DNA from: Labyrinthula sp. Ha | Taxonomy: Eukaryota; Sar; Bigyra; Labyrinthulida; Labyrinthulaceae | NCBI GenBank assembly: GCA_015227615.1 | Contig: JAALGZ010000002.1 | Location: 744,001-808,000 of the forward strand | Direction of reading: 5' to 3' | DNA: 64,000 bases | The notes under the pieces: model-generated | What the model was told of the DNA's origin: nothing | What the model saw: only the letters and a program-made list of their open reading frames with translations | The model's database searches: none | In this document: positions 20,491 to 32,198 of the stretch, piece by piece | How the letters are laid out: the number at the start of each line of letters is the position of its first letter | How positions within the stretch are numbered: position 1 is the first letter of the stretch | Program-made: the position numbers and the translations under genes

Positions 20491-20714
20491 GGGAAATCAC
20501 TATATAGGAAGATCAAATACGATAAATGAGTACAACGGGAAAACTATCGTGATCATACCAATAGTGTCCCGAAGTCCCGAAAACCAGACGATAAAGATTA
20601 AAACCTATACAAGTACTGGGAAAACACTATCCTGGGAGATCAAATGCGATAAGTGAGTACAACGGGAAAGCTATCGTGATCGTGCCAATAGTGTCTCGAA
20701 ATCCCACAAACCAG
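20491..20714 (+). repeat. Two 97-bp direct repeats in the LINE 3' region
   Basis: Copy 1 is 20,491-20,587 and copy 2 is 20,618-20,714, equal in length and offset by 127 bp. By eye they differ at about 14 of 97 positions. Each begins GGGAAA and ends AAACCAG, with a shared core GAGTACAACGGGAAA. An extra short GGGAAATC lies just before copy 1. Such repeats are common in the 3' tail of LINEs, where the element's own protein recognises its RNA. That role here is inference. Confidence 0.85.
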
Positions 20715-20850
20715 TTTAGTTTAGTGACAGTAGGAGCACGGGACGGGAAGCTTCCCTAGTGAGCGGCGGACCGGCATCGGACCCTAAGATAAACGCATAG
20801 GCGGATTTGCAGATGTAGTACCTTACTCCCACCTTAACTATTAACTAATC

Positions 20851-23800
20851 CGCTTATATAATCATCTTAATTATATTGAGTATGAAATGAGATAGGTGGT
20901 TTTGTCTTGAGCTTTTTTGTGTTAGTGCTTATGGTAGAACGAATATCCGTTAAGTGATTCGGGTTTATGATACATGATGCCGGTTTCCATCTTTATTTAC
21001 TCTTCGTTGGTGATTGTAAGAGGTGTCTGTATTGATCTAAAATACAATTAGCAATCATAAAATTGTTGTTAGCTCTTCGAATAAGCCCCTCTCTTTATTT
21101 TCATAGTAAATGTTGTTTTTATCCTTCATCGCTCATGAAACTTTTCTCGCATATAAACCTATTATGTGGTCTGAACATTATATATTTTACACTAGGTTAT
21201 TTTGATTAGAAAATCCTATGTTGAAGATAACTTTTATTTAAGTAACCCCTGTAAATAAATTATCTCAAAATGCTTCAAACCCCTTACTGGAATTTAGATT
21301 AATCGATGGTTTCGATACCACCACAAAGCTACCAAGTTTTCTATGTTGATTAAGTTGGCTTTCCACATATCTATAAAATATACATAAATATAGTAGCTAA
21401 TTTTGGGGTTCTTACAGACTCTATAGTTGCATTTTCGGAGCAACTTAACTAAAACGCTTTGTTACTTTAACGCTTCAAACTAACTATTCATTACAACAAG
21501 ACATAAAGTATAGTCAAATACACAAAGTGCTTATTTATCTATTTCGCAATGAGTTATTCAAGTTTTGTACTAAGGTACTAAAATATTAATGGAGAATATG
21601 TTCGAATACTGTATGCAAATGCACCGGCTTAGATTATAATATAATTCTTTATAGTTGCGACCAGATAGACCCGGAGGTTGGGTTCATAGAATCTTAGAAG
21701 GAAAATTACATAGAGAAATAAAACTAATAAAACCAAAAGGCTGAGAAGAGATAAGTTGGGCAACTTAGTACAAGATTTTAGCTATTTTCTTGTTTCAGTA
21801 TTAGTTAAGGAGTATTGGATTTCCAGTGAGGGATTAAATTTTTAGGTTATTCTAAAACCATTAAAAACAAAAATCCTCCTCTGGGAAAGTTTTCTTAGCT
21901 ACCCTTTTCATTGTTTGGTTAAAGAGACCATTTAGTTTTTCGCAACTTGCCGTTTTTCCAACAACGTAAATAAGTTTAGGTTCTGGTATATTAGGTGCAA
22001 TGCGACTTGTATCAATATTTACTTTTGGAATCAATTTAAGAAAAGACGAGGCTATTTTTTGCCATTACACATTCTTACAATGTATAGTTTATTATATTTA
22101 ATAGTGTTAGTACAGAATTTTTAACGAAAAAACACAAGTCATTGACTGCACACGGCTTGTATATGTGTATACCTCTAGGCTTAAACAAAAGATAAAGAGA
22201 GAAGTCGCAACTAAATATATATATACCTTTTAATGAAATTAAAACAGTAAAAGCTGGTTCTATTTGCTCACTTTCCTTTTAGTTTACCACATTATCATAC
22301 TGGAAATCTTGTACTATTGCAATAACATCTCTTTCTATAGATATTTGTAAACGAAGGATAATATCTTCATGCTTTCTTGACACGCTTATTCAAGATTTTG
22401 AGGTAATTATATCACGTTTCTCTGTAATACGAACTCTATGATTAAGCATCAGTGAAAAGTTACATGTCGTAATTTCTGTCCTTAGGTATTTGCCAAGGAC
22501 TATATAAATTTCGTCATTCTTTCAACAAACTATAGATCTGTGAAAAGTAATATTTTTTTCAGATTAAATATCGTTTTAACCTTATACTTCTCAGAGTTCT
22601 GACTAATAATCTTGACATGTAGCCGGTGAATTATATCTAATAACCTTAAAAAAAGAGTGCAAGGGTACTTCCTGATTTAAAACCGTAAAAAAACTAGATT
22701 AACTGGCAAGATAAAATTGTTCTATTTTGATCCCGGTTTATTAGAACTATTAATGAGCTGGTGCAGAGAAAATACAGAGTGAAGATGTTTTACTTTAAAA
22801 ACCTTAACCATATGAAGGAATAAGGAGATCCAACGGAGATAATAATAAAGTTCTTTTTAAAATAACTACTTTGAGCAATCTTTTCTTTCACTCTACTTTT
22901 TTTGATTTCAACTAGCTGCAACATAAGAACGAAATAGATAACAATGTTATCTTAACTTCTTTGAAGAATAATATACACCATATTCTTTAAGATTGGATTT
23001 ATTTTACCTAGCTACAAGAAATACTTTATATTGTTGTGTATTTCTCTGAAGCAAAACTTGTTAAGTCCAGTTTTAAAATTATTGTAGATAATTATGATCT
23101 TTTCGTGGCGCCAAATTTGTAAAATAATCCTGCCGAAATCCGCAGGTGAAAATTTATTGTTGAGAAAAAATTTTATCTATCACACTTTCTTAACAAATAA
23201 TATCAACGACCATTCAACATTTGTAATGGTAGACCCCTTTGCTTAGAATTTATTTTTTGACGTTCAATAACTTAATTAAGAAGAATTGTGTCTTTACAGT
23301 CAATTTTAGGGTAGTTGTCTTTGAACATCACTCTTACATAAATGGTTTCTAAGCATATTTCTCACGAATTCTAATAATGTCATCTTCTTTATTACTAAGA
23401 TCTCTTTTGAATAACACTTCGCTAAAATTTTTCTTCTTCGAATTGCATGAGTGAGATTTAATTCGACTTTGTGAATTAAAAATAATAATCCGTTGTAGAG
23501 AAATTGCAGCAGATTTCTAACCTACGTTTCCAAATTTCTAAGATTGTAGAAATCTATATCGTGCTGTTAAAATATAATAATCGTCCAAAACTCTTTCCAT
23601 ATCCTCTGTTAAAACTTTCAAGCTGTTCAAATAATAGAGGTAATGGGTCCGGTGTTTGAAAATATTCTACAAAAAAAATCTTCACAGGATTGGTATCTAC
23701 GAAAACCATCTTAACTGGTTGGTCTGTAAACCATCCTAGATCAATCTGGATCCTATTTAAAAATTTAGAGCTTTCTTTGAGTTTTGCATTAAATTGCAAC

Positions 23801-26800
23801 TTCCATCTATCTTGAGATTAGCAAAGATAAAAAATCGTAATAAAACTGGATTTTTTCACTGAGAATGTATCAGTTTATTGAATTCTTGCAAACTCTGATA
23901 TTATTTTGATCCTTTTTGCTAAGACAAACGACCTATTTGAACCATTTGATATTCTTTGCTTAGACGCCCCTGTTTTCGTATATACAGCCCGGTTCTTTCA
24001 TTGCCTTGAGACAATTTGTATTTCATATAGTTTTTTGTTACACGAGGTAGTTCGAATATATAATCTATTGCTGTCATAACCATAAAATATCATAACATTA
24101 AGTTCGTTTTCCTCTCTATCAGCTGCTGTCTCTCCATCAATATTGTCGTTTTCCCAGATTCAGATTTAGGATATCTTGAGCTTAGTAGCTTTTAATTGTT
24201 TAAAAAACTCAACTGAGTGATGAACAGCTGATAGAACATCCAATCTATATGGGAAATGATGCATTTTCATTTAATGATGAACAAAGGGGTTTTCATCTTT
24301 GAATTTCATAGCACAAAAAGTTAGCTTACTCTAGAGTCCGGCATATTATATTTTTACGTTACTTTTGTTTTTTTAGAATGAAGTATGATAAGCTTCTGAA
24401 AACATACTTGCACAGTCGAGCAAAGTTTATAAATATCGTCATCAACTGGAAACAATGGTATCACTGCTTGTTACAACTTATTTTAGAACTCATAGTGATT
24501 ATTTTCGTGGAGTTATTTACATTCTCTCAAGAACAAGTTTGAAAGATGTTACATGACTCAGAGCAAACATGTACCTAACGGTATTCATTTGGCTCTACCG
24601 TACTTTGATACCTTCTGTTAGAATAACTTCTGTATATGATGAACCAAACTCTTGTACTCTACGAATAATATCCATGAAGCTTTTTTCTTGCATCATGATA
24701 CTTCCAAAACCGTATGTAAATAAACAACAATCCACATCATCAGGGAATATTATAGTATGATTGTAGTTGCGAATTCCCCGCTTTTTATCTATCCGAATTT
24801 AGACGTCATATTTCCCCTTAGCATTGTTTATAGGGCTTGCTGGGTTTTTAAGACTTTATACGCTGTTTTCCTGATAAGAAACTATTCTGATAGAACTTTT
24901 TTCTTGGCATCATACACACCTCTTGTTAGAGTTAAATGACTCGTGAATGATGGTCACTAAATTTGGTTCAATCCCTTATTTAATTTCTTTATTGTCAAAA
25001 AATATTACTTTGCAATCAGCTGACCGCGATACTTGCAGTGAAGGGCCATATGAGCTGCTGAAATTGCCGTATCAATGGGCCCAAGATGTTACTTCATTTT
25101 AAGCGTTCTTACTGTAGCTTCATGATGGTCATATTAACCTTTCAAAGCCTCTTGACTCGTTATTCTACTAATCAATACATTTGAAAAAAAGAAATAAGTA
25201 TAGAGGAAATGGCTTCAAACTTGATGTTAACAGGAACTAGAAAATAATCTCTGTTTTTGATTGTTAGTAAATATACAATACCCTATTATGTTATCTTCTT
25301 TAAGAAACCATGCGAGAGCCTGGTAGCCTACTAAAGCTTCGAATGAGAATTTTTCTGCAAAATTTTAAATGCTGTTTTTTATTGATTCGGTTATTTTCGT
25401 CTAATCTTTGTTTTTTAGATGGGTACTCTTGTTTCGAGTTAATTAAACTTCTGGTTGATTTCCTTCCACACATGTGGTTACTCACTTATTCGGTTCTTAA
25501 TTTTTGTATTCTGCAATTTCTCATGACTATTTTTCAACCAGACATATTCCGAAGAAAAATTAAATCCAAAGTCAATGGATTCATATCCAGCACTTACATG
25601 AAAGGATTCATCTATTCTTACCACAAAGGTTAGTATTCAAAAATTATCATTTGTTTTCAATAAGATAAAGTACAACCTTCATTTTGCAGAAATGATGCAG
25701 GAAATCTTGCATTTGTAGGCTATGTCCAAATAATGTTCAGATCTTTTCTTGTCCGCGTTCAAGATCAAAGCTGCCCTGTTTAATCATCTTGATGGATCAT
25801 AAGAGGTAAACTTTTCATATGGTTTAAATTAATTGATATTGTCTAAGCAATTCTGGAGTTGATTTTCTATTTACTGCTTAGCTAAGTTTTAGTCATTAGA
25901 TGCAAACCTTTTTCATATTGCGAAAGGTGGAATAATAGTTTGGCTTAATGATCACCTCATTTATTACAGATACAATACTAATAAAAAAGTGTGATTACCA
26001 AAATTCATATTTTTCTTATGCCTATGCCCCCTCCATTTTAGACTGTATCTGGAATTGTCTATGGATAATGAGTGTAGGTTGAAGACAGCATCTATGTTGC
26101 TACTAAGGTCGATGTATCCAACCATAGAAATAGCTTAAGCAGATTTAAGCAGCATACATGTTAATGGAAAGATGAACATAGTCCAAGGTTTTATTTGTTG
26201 CTCTAACACAGGGAAGGAATATGATAGATTTTTACATCAGAATTAAACCTAAGAATAAAAAAAAGAGCAAACAAAATTGAGTAGTATAGACCGGAAGCAG
26301 TACAAGCGAAGACTGCAATATACTCATTTTGAGGACAATGTCCTGGAATGAAATCAAATATGTAGCTTGAACTATCCTTTCTAGGAAGCTACAGCTAGTT
26401 TCTTAACTTATATACTGTTTGACCAACTGTTAACACTCAACGGTAACTTCTTTTGCGGAGCCAAATCAAGTGTTCTGACTTCTAGCTAAGCAAAATCTGA
26501 TTTTTGAGAGGATAAATATGAGCTGTTCATAAGTAGCTAATTTTTCCATAGCTTTTGTTGTGTATCTTCCTAGGTCTTGAACAAAATCAATAAAATTACA
26601 AATTTAGGTCTTGGAAGAAACTATTTATTAAGTATTTAAACTTTTTTATTGAGACTACTATAGAACACTCATCTGTATTTGCGGGGCATGAAGACAATTT
26701 CAAAGCAGCTAATTGTATAAAAATGAACTGCTAAAATGATGTGAAACGAGGCATCATATATTGCAGTCATGAATTATCCAACTTGTTAATTTTTCTGTAC

Positions 26801-27496
26801 GAACCCATGCATATAATAAACTCCTTATTAACACATTTAAAAGTAATATTTTCCTTACCATATGAAATAGCGCAAATCCTTTGGCATATTTAATAATTTA
26901 GTGTCAAATCTAAGGGACAAGATATTAGTGACGTATCCTGCCTCTTTTGAGAATCACTTGAGGCAGTACTAAAGAAATATCAAACAATGTTGCTTCGGTG
27001 GTACTACGTTAAAGAAGAGAATTTAATATTTCAAGAAAACAGCCTTCTAAAATTAGCCCTAGTTTAGTAATCAGCTTAGAATGCAGACCATATTCTTTGG
27101 CTAAACAGTAAGCGCTGAATGTTGAAATTCAAGTAGTTTTCATAGATCGAGCACGCGCTGAACTATTTTGCAGAAACATTTCACTTTCTAAGCACCTACT
27201 GTGTCTGGAAAAAGCCGAAGTCCATAGAAAAATATTAAAACAAGAAAAATAGAGTCTTTAGTTCAGATTTTTTTGAAAGCATTGAAAATTGCACAAAGTA
27301 AAAGTTCTTTTATACTCATAAGTCAAATAACAAAATCTATACTAATTCATATATTGGGGGAATTAATAATCCTAGTAGTGTAATACGGTAATTGTATTAA
27401 ATATAAAAAAATACCACGTCATCAAGTATTATCTTAATCTTATCCGAATCGAATCAACAATAAAGCGTACGGAACATAAATCAAACTGCAACTGAA
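20851..27496. other. Gene desert, A+T-rich
   Basis: About 6.6 kb between the LINE and the BRO1 gene. Open frames reach 107 codons (25,310-25,633) on the plus strand and about 80 codons on the minus strand near 23,554-23,799. None has recognisable motifs, and runs of this length are expected by chance in A+T-rich DNA of this size. No RNA gene, terminal repeats or tandem array was seen. Confidence 0.55.
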
Positions 27497-29154
27497 ATGG
27501 AGAGTTTTGAAGAACAAGAAGGTATTGATGATCCAGCTATCAATCTTCTCCTGCAGTTCATTGCAATGGATATCCCAAGAACTCCAAAGGGGAAAGAGGA
27601 TCAGGTGGATTACAATGGAACAATAGGTGGAAACCTTCACGAAAGTGTAAGAAAGATGCTTCGCCTAGCAACACAACAGAGGCGAGTTCTTGTTCAAGGA
27701 TTAACTTATGCAGGAACTGAACCAGATCCTAGTAATGTGATAGAAGCAGTGAATGTATATATGCCTCAAGTTTGGCATATACAAAAAAGTCTTGAGGAGT
27801 CCAAGTCAACAAAAATCAAAATGAAAGGTGAACTTGTGTTTAAATGGAAATCTGGATTACATTATCAAAAGGTATTTTTTGAAGAATTTTAAGTATAGGA
27901 CGTTCTCATGTCACAAAAAGTATTTGTTTTTGAGATGGCTTTTCTTTTGGCTGTGAAAGCTATCTCTCATTATAATTACGCCGGACTGGTTATATCAAGA
28001 CTTAATCTAAATAACAAGGAAATAAGAACAACAAATATAGGTAAACTTTTTTTATACTTGAATTTAGAACTTATTTCTATGGCTTTAAAAACTGCTATCA
28101 AGTTACTTCGTCAAAGTGCTGGAATCTTTGAATATAGTGCTACTGAAATAGTATCCATTTGGAGAAAACCACCTCCAAAGGAACAACTCCTGCCTGAAAT
28201 AGATCGAGACGTTCTTCATGTAATGAGTGCTTATGTACAATGCATGGCACAAAGGTTAATCATAGTCAAAGCTATCCTGAACAAACAATATTCTATCTTG
28301 CCCCAATTGTTTGCTGCTCTTGGAGATAGATATGAAAGAATACAAGTTAAACTCGCTAACTCTGGAAAATTTGATTATTTACGTGCTGATTTAGTTTCTG
28401 AAGTGAATGTTTTTATAAAAGTTTCCAAAACTTTTGGTCATCGATATGCTGCAAAAAAATTGGTATATTCATTTATCGGTATTTATCGGTTAGCTAAGCG
28501 ATATTGATAGTGATACTGGAATGGTAAATAGTATTGAAGACACATATGCTTTGAGTGTTGAACATTTAAGAAAAGCTGCTTCATTATTTACGAAGAAAAT
28601 TGCAGTTGAAGGGTTGAAAAGTGAGTTTAAAACATCGTATTCATCAGAAAAGATGTATTGCATGGAGTTGTTTAAATATCATGCAAATCAGAACAGTACT
28701 GTTTATTTTGGAAACGCGAATCCTGATGACGCAGAGCTTCCACCACCATCGCAGCAAAGGTGTGTTTTTTTATTCAAGTTAGTTTAGGTTTGTTATTACT
28801 GCTGAGAAGTATGAGATGCCAGAAGTTGAAGTTCTTAGTTTTGAACAGGTTATTAAAGCACCACCAGGTGTTGATCAAGATTTTTTTAACGCGATGCCAG
28901 ATGAAGAGAAAAAACGTTTATTGGAAGAGCATAAAGCAAAGGTTGCGGCTGAAGCTAAGATTGAAGAAGAGAGAAAGAAAGCGGAGAAAGCAGCGAATAA
29001 AAGAAACTGGTTTGGAAAGAAAAAAGTTAACCCAGCAGGCGCTAAAGAGGCAGAACTAGTTGCTCCTGATGGTGTTGATCCTGCAGTATTTGCAGAAATG
29101 GATGATGAAACCAAGAAATTGGTGATATCTATGAACAAGGAAAATAAGTCATAA
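27497..29154 (+). CDS. BRO1-domain protein (ALIX/BROX-like) with C-terminal UBM-like repeats, five exons
   Basis: Exons 27,497-27,871, 27,899-28,040, 28,068-28,462, 28,494-28,759 and 28,788-29,154 join in frame through introns of 27, 27, 31 and 28 nt to give 514 residues. Residues about 40-390 follow the all-helical BRO1 pattern ('ALKTAIKLLRQSAGIFEYSA', 'LPEIDRDVLHVMSAYVQCMAQRLIIVKAI'). The 'NSTVYFGNANPDDAELPPP' segment matches the end of BROX-type domains, where the chain reaches the ESCRT-III-binding surface. BRO1 domains recruit CHMP4/Snf7 to endosomes (family knowledge). The last 100 residues hold two similar segments, 'PPGVDQDFFNAMPDEEKK' (418-435) and 'PDGVDPAVFAEMDDETKK' (487-504), separated by a charged helix. 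They resemble ubiquitin-binding motifs (UBM), though the usual Leu-Pro is Met-Pro and Met-Asp. Function of the tail is inference. Confidence 0.87.
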
Positions 29155-32100
29155 ACCTAGTGCTGATTACAATAAGTTCTCTAAACTATTTTTGTATGCT
29201 GCGCATTTGGTTATTTTTTTTTTATATGCCGAGGTTTATCATCTGTAAGAACTAATTTTTCATATTAAATATGAAATATTACATAATCTCACTACATGGT
29301 ACTTACTCAATAGATGTAAAGGAGTTAATTTAATATTTACACCTTCAGAGTTTGCATCACTCTTGAGGTATCTTTAAGATGTTACATTTCATTAACCAAT
29401 TGGGAGATAGAAGTATGAAGCTACCAATCTTTGGCTTTCACTTTACAAAATGGTCATAAAGCATCTTCAGATGCTTTCTGATCAACGCTTCGAGCTATTT
29501 TTTCATGACTAAGCCAGAGCAGCCAGAGTCTATTGTGCATCACTTGGAATCGCACCTCATGTCTTATGTTCTTATCAGAAGACTTGATTGAATAAAAACA
29601 GCCAATTAATAAGAATTAGGAAATTGGGTTTTCCCTTTTGACAGAATAACATCCTCAATGTTTCGGTGCAAGGAGCAATACAGAGTGTTTTCTGGAAACC
29701 ATCTAAAACTGATCACTATGCTTGTCCCTTTCTTAATTAGTTAAGTAAGAACTAATTTGCAGTTTCTCATGGAATGCATTAAATTTCTTAATTCATGAAG
29801 ACTTTCTCTGAAGAAGGCTTCATGAGGTGCAGTAAGCTTGCAATAATGTATTATAATACTTTTCATTTTACAGGATCAACCATAATTTTATCTAAGGGCG
29901 ATAAGTCAAACAACCAGGCATTCTTTCCTCAAAGTGTAAACCCAAGGCTTTTTTTTTTCTAGTGGCCAACTAGTTCCTTTTTGTATACAAATTATTCGTT
30001 TATGTATGAATACTAGCTGCTATGTTGCTAAAATTCATCTGGTAATCTATGCAGATATAGGTTTAAGTAAGGGTTCAAAGTGAATTCTTCTCAAGGACTC
30101 CTTTTGAGATTAGAAGGAAGTACCAGTTGACCGAGTCTGACTCCAAATTCATCTGAGCGAGGAATCAGTGAGGAATTAGGAACTCATCAAGAGTTCTTGA
30201 ATGAATGCTTAGCTAGGTATAGCTGCGCCAGGCACGTCAATTTCATTAAAGAATGAAATGTGGTTTCTTGAGACTTTGTTCAATTATGTTTGAAGAACTT
30301 AGAATAGAGTTTGTGGTTCATCAGATACTTCTCGATGTGAAATTCAAGTTTCATAGTCTAGTTTTAGCTATTATAATATTTTCGCAGTTTGTGGTGAGTG
30401 CGTTAGAGAAATTTCAAATTTCTCAATTGGGAAATTTCCTCATTCGGCAGCTTAGCTTCAGTTAAGCAATGGCATCATCTAGAGGCTAGAACATCTGTGC
30501 CTGCAGTTTTTCCTGAGCTGGAAACTTATTATTATTATTTGGCGGACAGTCTTGAGACTTTCTACCTTGTTAGCTCCACTATTGCTTCTTAATAGTTTAT
30601 AGCTTAAACAATGTTCTTTTACTACAGTTTCTAGTTGGACAAGTGAAACAAAAAAACCATTAAATGTTAATATTCCAAGCTTTAAGCTCCGGTTCTCTCA
30701 TCATTATCATCCTATCCACTTCTTCATTGTGTCATTGATCTTTGAAAAAAAATATTGTGAGCACAGTGTAAATCATCACTGGTTCAAAAATTTTGCTTAG
30801 AAACTTCTTGTCACCTGAAAATACGTCTCGGATTCCATTTTTCTATTATTTTATACACGAAGTAAGTCGTTGATTATCAAGCAAATGCCCATGATTCTTC
30901 TTACATCTCGAACGAATTTCTTGCAAACGTTCAAGCACCTGGCCTTACTTCTTACATTCTATGCAATCGTGGCGGGCATAAAAACAACATGGGCATGAAA
31001 GATAGCTTTCTTATTTAAAGGCGCAGTCTAAGATGTTGACTATAGCAGTAGATCAGAAATTTTCTTAAGAATATACATAATTTTTCTGGCGCATACCTTT
31101 GTAACTTTAAATCTAGAGAAATTAAAGCTTGTTAGGAGAGAATCTTAATGGATATAACCCTCCAGTGTTTTCTCTTATTTCAGTAGGTAGTTCATGTTAA
31201 CTTTAGTGAAATACCAAATAAATCTAGTTAGCGGAACTTTCCTTAAAAATCTTATTCTTAATACATATCCTCTCTTTTGGGTGATAAATGTTCCATATCC
31301 AAATATCGCAACCTTGCTATTGAAATAGGTGAATCTAGGACCAAACACGAGTACAACTTATTCTTCACGACAGAATCAATAACAAGGATTATTTTATGTG
31401 CTTTTTCGATGTGTGGTTCATCTCATATAGTAGTGCCAAATTTCAATACTCAGGTATAGTATATCTAGGAAAGCTTTTCAAATCCTCTAATATGTCCCCC
31501 ATAGATGTCTTTGCACCTAAAGATTGAGGTTTTACCGAATCTTTTAGTGATTAAGGATGAATTAATTATCTTTATTTTTCTTGATGATGATTATTAAAAT
31601 TTGCAAGAACATTTTAATCGAGCTTTGATAAACAATTGTTAATCAATTCAGAATCTCTTGAATTGTATAAAAATTCCATACTTCTTGTTGACAATCAGAA
31701 ACAAAATAAAAATTATTTGATTTTTGTTAGTTCATATCTACTCATATGGCCACCTGTAAACAAACATCTCTCCTATGAAACAGCTACCTTTCATAAAGGT
31801 CGACGTTAGATACCTGTGAAACATGGATTTATATCTTAACTATTTCATTCTTAGTGAAAGAAGAGTTCTAGTTTTAAAGAATAAGAACGATCCTAAATGT
31901 AAATCTTTATATCGCATTTAAATGCTAATATAACCACCATTCGTTATACCTATCAATGATGCTTGAAATAATATAATATCCATGCTATGAATACAAATAA
32001 ATTGTTTTATATATGTTTTTCTCCTTTTAAATACATTTAATATTTCTCCTTGAAATAATACTTTTCTTCCTTACATATTGTTAAACAATAAGTAAGTTAA

Positions 32101-32198
32101 TACGCCTAAGTGTCAGTTCAGATTGTCGGGAGCGAATTTTGTCCCGTATAATTCGAGTCAAATTTGCACAAACGGCAAACAATTTTCCAAAAAAAGAG
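29155..32198. other. Gene desert between the BRO1 gene and the ADAM-like gene
   Basis: About 3.0 kb with no gene that I can support. Visible structure is limited to a (TTA)n-like run near 30,525-30,540 and a 19-bp near-palindrome GAGAAATTT-C-AAATTTCTC at 30,406-30,424, followed 4 bp later by GGGAAATTTCC. The 3' end of the BRO1 transcript and the promoter of the protease gene must lie here. I see no clear signals for them. Confidence 0.55.

Larger units (their letters stand above)
16920..20850 (+). mobile_element. APE-type non-LTR retrotransposon (LINE), nearly full length
   Basis: A single long coding unit (16,920-20,168) encodes an apurinic-endonuclease domain followed by reverse transcriptase, then a 3' untranslated part of about 680 bp with higher G+C than its flanks and two 97-bp direct repeats. 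The right border near 20,850 is set only by the fall in G+C after the ACCTTACTCCC-like segment. I see no poly(A) tail and could not define target-site duplications. The left border is also uncertain. The coding region has two frame changes and no other interruption, so the copy looks young. It lies alone in the middle of an 18-kb desert. Confidence 0.9.

Noticed and set aside
24960-24980. GGTTCAATCCC-like segment suggesting a tRNA T arm
   Set aside because: The flanks do not form a T stem, and no D arm, anticodon arm or acceptor stem is present.
23554-25080. Several protein-like minus-strand open stretches of 40-80 codons, suggesting a decayed gene
   Set aside because: At this A+T content two or three open runs of 50 codons per 1.5 kb are expected by chance on one strand. 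No family motif, no ATG and no consistent order link them.
25310-25633. 107-codon ATG open frame
   Set aside because: A few of this length are expected by chance in 64 kb. Composition matches the flanking desert and no domain or partner exon is visible.
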